From Brachybacterium fresconis (GTDB lineage: Bacteria > Actinomycetota > Actinomycetes > Actinomycetales > Dermabacteraceae), in the NCBI RefSeq assembly GCF_017876515.1, contig NZ_JAGIOC010000001.1, positions 2,604,001-2,668,000 on the forward strand: 64,000 nt of DNA, in the 5' to 3' direction. The notes beneath the pieces are model-generated. The model was not told the origin of the DNA, ran no database searches, and worked only from the letters and a program-made list of their open reading frames with translations. A program made the translations under genes and the position numbers. Positions 60,878 through 64,000 of this stretch are shown in pieces. Within the stretch, counting starts at the first letter, position 1. The number at the start of each line of letters is the position of its first letter.

Positions 60878-61116
60878 GGACTCTACTGTGCCCGATCCGG
60901 AGGGCGAGGTACCTCAACTGAGCGCATCCGTCCGGTTAGGCATCACCCTGCGTGACAGCTACAGCACCGTAGGCTTCCCCGTCCCGCAGGGTCCGAATCG
61001 GCAGTTTCCTGACAGATCTGCAGGTTGGGGTATACCCCAGCGCAACACTTGCCCGGTGACGATCGAGACAGGTGGAGTGGAGATAATGTCTTCACCCCGA
61101 CAGAGAGCAGGCGAGA
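60878..61116. repeat. Non-coding segment sharing two blocks with the 36.8-kb region
   Basis: Block B (about 60983-61015, minus strand, GTCAGGAAACTGCCG...) and block A (GGGGTATACCCC with flanks, about 61024-61048) match the 36.75-36.85-kb region, but in the opposite orientation and permuted order. The start site of the next gene is at its right end. Confidence 0.7.
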
Positions 61117-61995
61117 ATGCCCCGAAGAGTTTCAGCCATCACCGTCCTCATCGCGTCCCCGAGCGACACGGGCGAGGCCCGGGAGCAGGTGCGCGACGAG
61201 GTCTTTCAGTGGACCCTCAACACGGGCATGCGCCGTGGTGTTGTAGCCCTACCCTGGCTCTACGAGCGCAACGCAGTCCCCCTATCGGGCGATCGGCCTC
61301 AAGCCCTGATCAATGAGCAGGCAGTGGACGACGCCGACGTGGTCGTGGCCTTCTTCAACAGTCGCCTCGGTAGCGATACGGGGATGGACGTATCCGGCAC
61401 AGCCGAGGAGATCCGCCATGCCCAAGAGCGCGGCCGCCCCGTTCATGTTTACTTTTCTGACGAGGATCGCCCGCGCAAGCTCGATCTCGACCAGGCAGCG
61501 GCACTCGAGAAGTTCCGAGCCGAACTCCAGAAAACCGTCCTTACCGGGTCGTATAGTTCTGCAGTTGATATCGCGCACCAGGTAACGAGAGCCCTTGAAC
61601 TAGACGTCCAGAACAACGAGTGGGCAACCGGCATCGCAGATTCAGGCGTATCTGGCCTGCACGGGAGCCCCGGGCTCAAGTGGCGACACGTCCATGAAAC
61701 GAGCGTCAATGGGCGAGGCAAGACGGTCACGACCCGCAACGAGCTAGTGGTGAGTAACCCCTCCCCCGTGGATGCCGAAGGGCTTACATTCCAGTTGTCG
61801 GGCGCCCCCTTGGACTCCCAAGGGGAACCGGCAATGAGGTTCGAGGGACCCGACGGCCCCGTCACGGTCCACGGAGAGTCGGAGAGGTCCTGGCGCCTTA
61901 TCCCCTTGGTCTCCTTCGAGGCCACCGTTGAAGCGAAGTGGACTCAGAACGGCAAGCCTCAGCAGCAGACAAGAACCTTCCGCGTCGGGCGCTAG
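61117..61995 (+). CDS. TIR-like (DUF4062-type) protein with C-terminal beta-rich domain
   Basis: This 292-aa protein has N-terminal residues 6-165 with a TIR/deoxyribosyltransferase-like pattern: ITVLIASPSDTGEAREQVRDEV, VALPWLYERNAVPL, RPQALINEQAVDDADVVVAFFNSRLGS and SGTAEEIRHAQERGRPVHVYFSD. The Glu in GTAEEI is where such folds carry an active-site Glu. Residues about 185-292 form a beta-rich domain of unknown type (ELVVSNPSPVDAEGLTFQLSG). No signal peptide or membrane segment is seen. The family occurs in phage-defence and NAD-hydrolysing systems. It is a single gene here, flanked by mobile DNA. Confidence 0.65.
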   Translation: MPRRVSAITVLIASPSDTGEAREQVRDEVFQWTLNTGMRRGVVALPWLYERNAVPLSGDRPQALINEQAVDDADVVVAFFNSRLGSDTGMDVSGTAEEIRHAQERGRPVHVYFSDEDRPRKLDLDQAAALEKFRAELQKTVLTGSYSSAVDIAHQVTRALELDVQNNEWATGIADSGVSGLHGSPGLKWRHVHETSVNGRGKTVTTRNELVVSNPSPVDAEGLTFQLSGAPLDSQGEPAMRFEGPDGPVTVHGESERSWRLIPLVSFEATVEAKWTQNGKPQQQTRTFRVGR

Positions 61996-62074
61996 CCTTA
62001 GATTAGATGCGATGAGCCATGAAAGGAGGCGGCCAGGGTCGGCGCAAGGTTCCACTTGATGGCAGACTCGGCTC

Positions 62075-62611
62075 ATGAGTGACGACAGCGGCATTGCGAA
62101 CGGCACGCGGTATGGAATCACCGAGGCAGCCCACCACGGGGATGAACGCACGACGCTGCTGGGCGTGCTGCAGCGTCAACGGGACCTTGTCGCGTGGAAG
62201 CTCGGCGGCACCACGGATCAGGTTCTGAACTCAGCCGCCACACCGAGCGGGATGAGCCTGCACGGACTGGTACGCCACCTAACCAACGTGGAACGGTCAT
62301 GGCTGCGGGGTGTCTTCGCCGGCCAGCGTGATCTTTGCTATGACTGGACCGAGGAAGATCCGGAAGCCGAGTGGCGGGTGGCGGCGGACACGACCATGAC
62401 CGACCTGCTCGCGGGCTACGCCGAGGAGTCCCGTCGCTGCGATGCCGTAGTCACTGCTGCGCCCTCACTCGACGTCACCTCTGCCTCCCGCGACGTATCG
62501 ATGCGCTGGATCCTGCTGCACCTGGTCGAGGAGACCGCACGCCACCTCGGGCACCTTGACCTGTTACGTGAGCGGGCTGACGGAAGCACCGGCGAGGAAC
62601 CGACGACGTAA
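62075..62611 (+). CDS. DinB-superfamily (DUF664) protein
   Basis: This 178-aa four-helix-bundle protein has ERTTLLGVLQRQRDLVAWKL, GMSLHGLVRHLTNVERSWLRGVF (metal-ligand His in VRHL) and RWILLHLVEETARHLGHLDLLRE (His residues in the last helix). The family includes mycothiol- or bacillithiol-dependent transferases. The substrate is unknown. Confidence 0.85.
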   Translation: MSDDSGIANGTRYGITEAAHHGDERTTLLGVLQRQRDLVAWKLGGTTDQVLNSAATPSGMSLHGLVRHLTNVERSWLRGVFAGQRDLCYDWTEEDPEAEWRVAADTTMTDLLAGYAEESRRCDAVVTAAPSLDVTSASRDVSMRWILLHLVEETARHLGHLDLLRERADGSTGEEPTT

Positions 62612-62812
62612 CCGACCCCAGCAACGGCATCGTCTCGACCCCAGGACGAAGCGCCGTCCGTTGTACCGCAAGGGGATCCGCTTGCGGGAACGCTCGGCCG
62701 TGGTCGTGACGGAGCTCGACACGTGTGGCACCGACTCCTCGGTCATACTCTTGCGGACGGCCACGAGTGCAGATGCTTCCCCTTCGCCGGTCGTGCGCCT
62801 ATCGTCGATCAC
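62612..62812. other. Intergenic segment before the acetyltransferase gene
   Basis: 201 bp without a supported gene. The open frame of the next gene extends back to 62723 without homology. No repeat or hairpin stands out. Confidence 0.35.
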
Positions 62813-63412
62813 ATGAGCAGCTACAGTAATTGGGGTGAGGGCGCCGGAGTGTCGCCGGTAGTTTCCTGGCGCGAGGAGTTGCGCGTCGAACCATGCAGTC
62901 AGTCCGACCTGGAACACCTCTTGTCTCAAGATCTCACGCTGCAGGTTGCAGCGCATCATCGCGAGCGCTTTGCGCTGCAACGTTCTGGGGTTGCATCCTA
63001 CCTTCTGGCATGGCGAGGACCGCAGAATGTCGGACGAGCGACGATCTACAACGAATCGAAGTACAAGCCAGTTCGTGCGGCTCACCCCGGCGTGGCCGAG
63101 ATCAATGCCCTGGAGGCAGAGCCTCGACGGCAGGGGATCGGGACGGCAATCATAACCGCAGCCGAATTGGTCGCGGCACGGCAGGGCCGCGCTTCGATGG
63201 GGCTTGCTGTCGAACCAAGCAATCCGGAGGCGCGTCGGCTGTACGAACGCCTCGGCTACGTGCTGTGGGGACGCGGAGAAGTGACCGATGAGTGGGTTGA
63301 ATCGGGAACTCGCGGCGAAGTCGTTCATCAGAACTCGTGCGACTACATGATCAAGTCGCTAAGCAGCGTTGCCTCAGGACCCGCGCTCGATCAAGATGAC
63401 CGGGATGGGTGA
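62813..63412 (+). CDS. GNAT-family N-acetyltransferase
   Basis: This 199-aa acetyl-CoA-dependent acetyltransferase has strand/helix AEINALEAEPRRQGIGTAIITAAELVAARQG, with the acetyl-CoA loop RRQGIGTA, then GLAVEPSNPEARRLYERLGYVLWGRG, the classic last motif. The substrate is unknown. ATG 62813 was chosen because similarity begins after it; no good ribosome site is visible. Confidence 0.85.
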   Translation: MSSYSNWGEGAGVSPVVSWREELRVEPCSQSDLEHLLSQDLTLQVAAHHRERFALQRSGVASYLLAWRGPQNVGRATIYNESKYKPVRAAHPGVAEINALEAEPRRQGIGTAIITAAELVAARQGRASMGLAVEPSNPEARRLYERLGYVLWGRGEVTDEWVESGTRGEVVHQNSCDYMIKSLSSVASGPALDQDDRDG

Positions 63413-63519
63413 TCTTTGGGTCCGTCCTTGATCGATGACAATGCCAATCTGATGCTCACCACTTCGCTGTCTGCCCGGTCAGCGATAGATCACCGAAACG
63501 CGCGTCTATCCTCGTGAGC

Positions 63520-64000
63520 ATGACTGATGGCCAGGTCCGCGACGCCTACGCTGCGCGCGCAACGGAGTACACCCGGGCGCTCGGTTCCCTCGAGGAGATG
63601 CACGACCTGGACCGGCGACGGATCCAACGATGGGCCGAAGACATCCCTGGTCGGGTGCTCGACGGCGGGTGCGGTCCCGGGCATTGGGCGGCATTCCTGC
63701 ATGAGCAAGGCGTGGACGTGGAGGGAGTCGACTTGGTGCCCGCATTCATCAAGAGCGCACGCACCCGCTTCCCCGACGTGCCGTTCCGGGTCGGCGCGCT
63801 CGACCGTCTCGACGTGCCCGATAGATCGCTGCACGGAGTCCTCGCTTGGTACTCGCTCATCCACGTTCCCCCGGAGGAGCTGCCGGCGACGCTCTCCGCG
63901 ATCGCCCGGGCTCTGGTGCCGCGCGGGCGAGTGCTCATCGGATTCTTCGAGAGCGCCACGGCGGAGCCCTTCCCACATGCGATCACAACGGCCTACTACT
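63520..64000 (+). CDS. Class I SAM-dependent methyltransferase (3' end outside window)
   Basis: The 160 visible residues contain motif I VLDGGCGPGHWAAFLHEQG, motif II VEGVDLVPAFIKSARTRFP, an LDRLDVPDRSLHGVLAWYSLIHVPPEEL segment (motif III/IV) and VPRGRVLIGFFE. These bind S-adenosylmethionine. The start could also be the in-frame GTG at 63514. The frame is open at the window end. Confidence 0.88.
   Translation, partial: MTDGQVRDAYAARATEYTRALGSLEEMHDLDRRRIQRWAEDIPGRVLDGGCGPGHWAAFLHEQGVDVEGVDLVPAFIKSARTRFPDVPFRVGALDRLDVPDRSLHGVLAWYSLIHVPPEELPATLSAIARALVPRGRVLIGFFESATAEPFPHAITTAYY

Noticed and set aside
60867-61316. A 149-codon plus-strand frame before the TIR-like gene
   Set aside because: It crosses the repeated block and the start of the TIR-like gene in another frame, with no homology recognised.
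62564-63328. A 254-codon minus-strand frame opposite the acetyltransferase
   Set aside because: The plus strand has clear GNAT motifs over the same bases; the minus frame has no recognisable domain or ribosome site.

Overview
The window is high-GC DNA with actinobacterial features: twin-arginine (Tat) lipoproteins, many ATGA/GTGA start-stop overlaps, GTG starts, several apparently leaderless promoters, tricorn-type protease and DyP peroxidase. The gene set fits a member of the Micrococcales close to Brachybacterium or other Dermabacteraceae. That placement is inferred from gene content, not from a marker gene.

Layout. 1-2995: a secreted SGNH-type esterase gene cut in frame by an IS21 element. 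2986-16895: a chromosomal stretch with an SLH-like exported protein, tricorn protease, a divergent MarR/VOC pair with two operators, a LysR regulator, an SRPBCC protein, a universal stress protein, a copper-chaperone/DyP peroxidase operon and an FGGY sugar kinase. 17298-22041: CAAX-type membrane protease, NarL-type two-component system and DUF559 protein, separated by intergenic DNA rich in tandem repeats and holding five copies of a palindromic repeat. 22042-25965: hexuronate catabolism (glucuronate isomerase, mannitol-dehydrogenase-family reductase, LacI regulator). 26307-31319: a thiol-redox and BlaI/BlaR-like cluster of two transcription units sharing the operator ACTAT-N5-ATAGT. 31440-33421: a TetR/paired SMR efflux operon and an RHH-Doc toxin-antitoxin pair. 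33450-36572: larA-larE-larB for the nickel-pincer lactate racemase, without larC here. 36573-37640: a decayed acid-sugar locus.

37603-54107 is a mannoside-utilisation locus: three secreted GH92 alpha-mannosidases, an exported right-handed-repeat-like protein, a LacI regulator and an ABC importer (binding protein plus two permeases, no ATPase). Three TGACA-N4-TGTCA operators tie it into one regulon. The second GH92 gene carries a promoter, ribosome site and signal-peptide start that are near copies of those of the binding-protein gene, which suggests promoter capture by duplication.

54108-61116 is a pile of mobile elements: a broken transposase module, an IS110 with a structured 5' non-coding region that looks like a bridge RNA, an ISL3, and an IS1380 inserted cleanly into a DUF3800 gene. 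Beyond it lie a HIT-gene fragment, a TIR-like (DUF4062-like) effector candidate, a DinB-like protein, a GNAT acetyltransferase and a methyltransferase cut by the window end.
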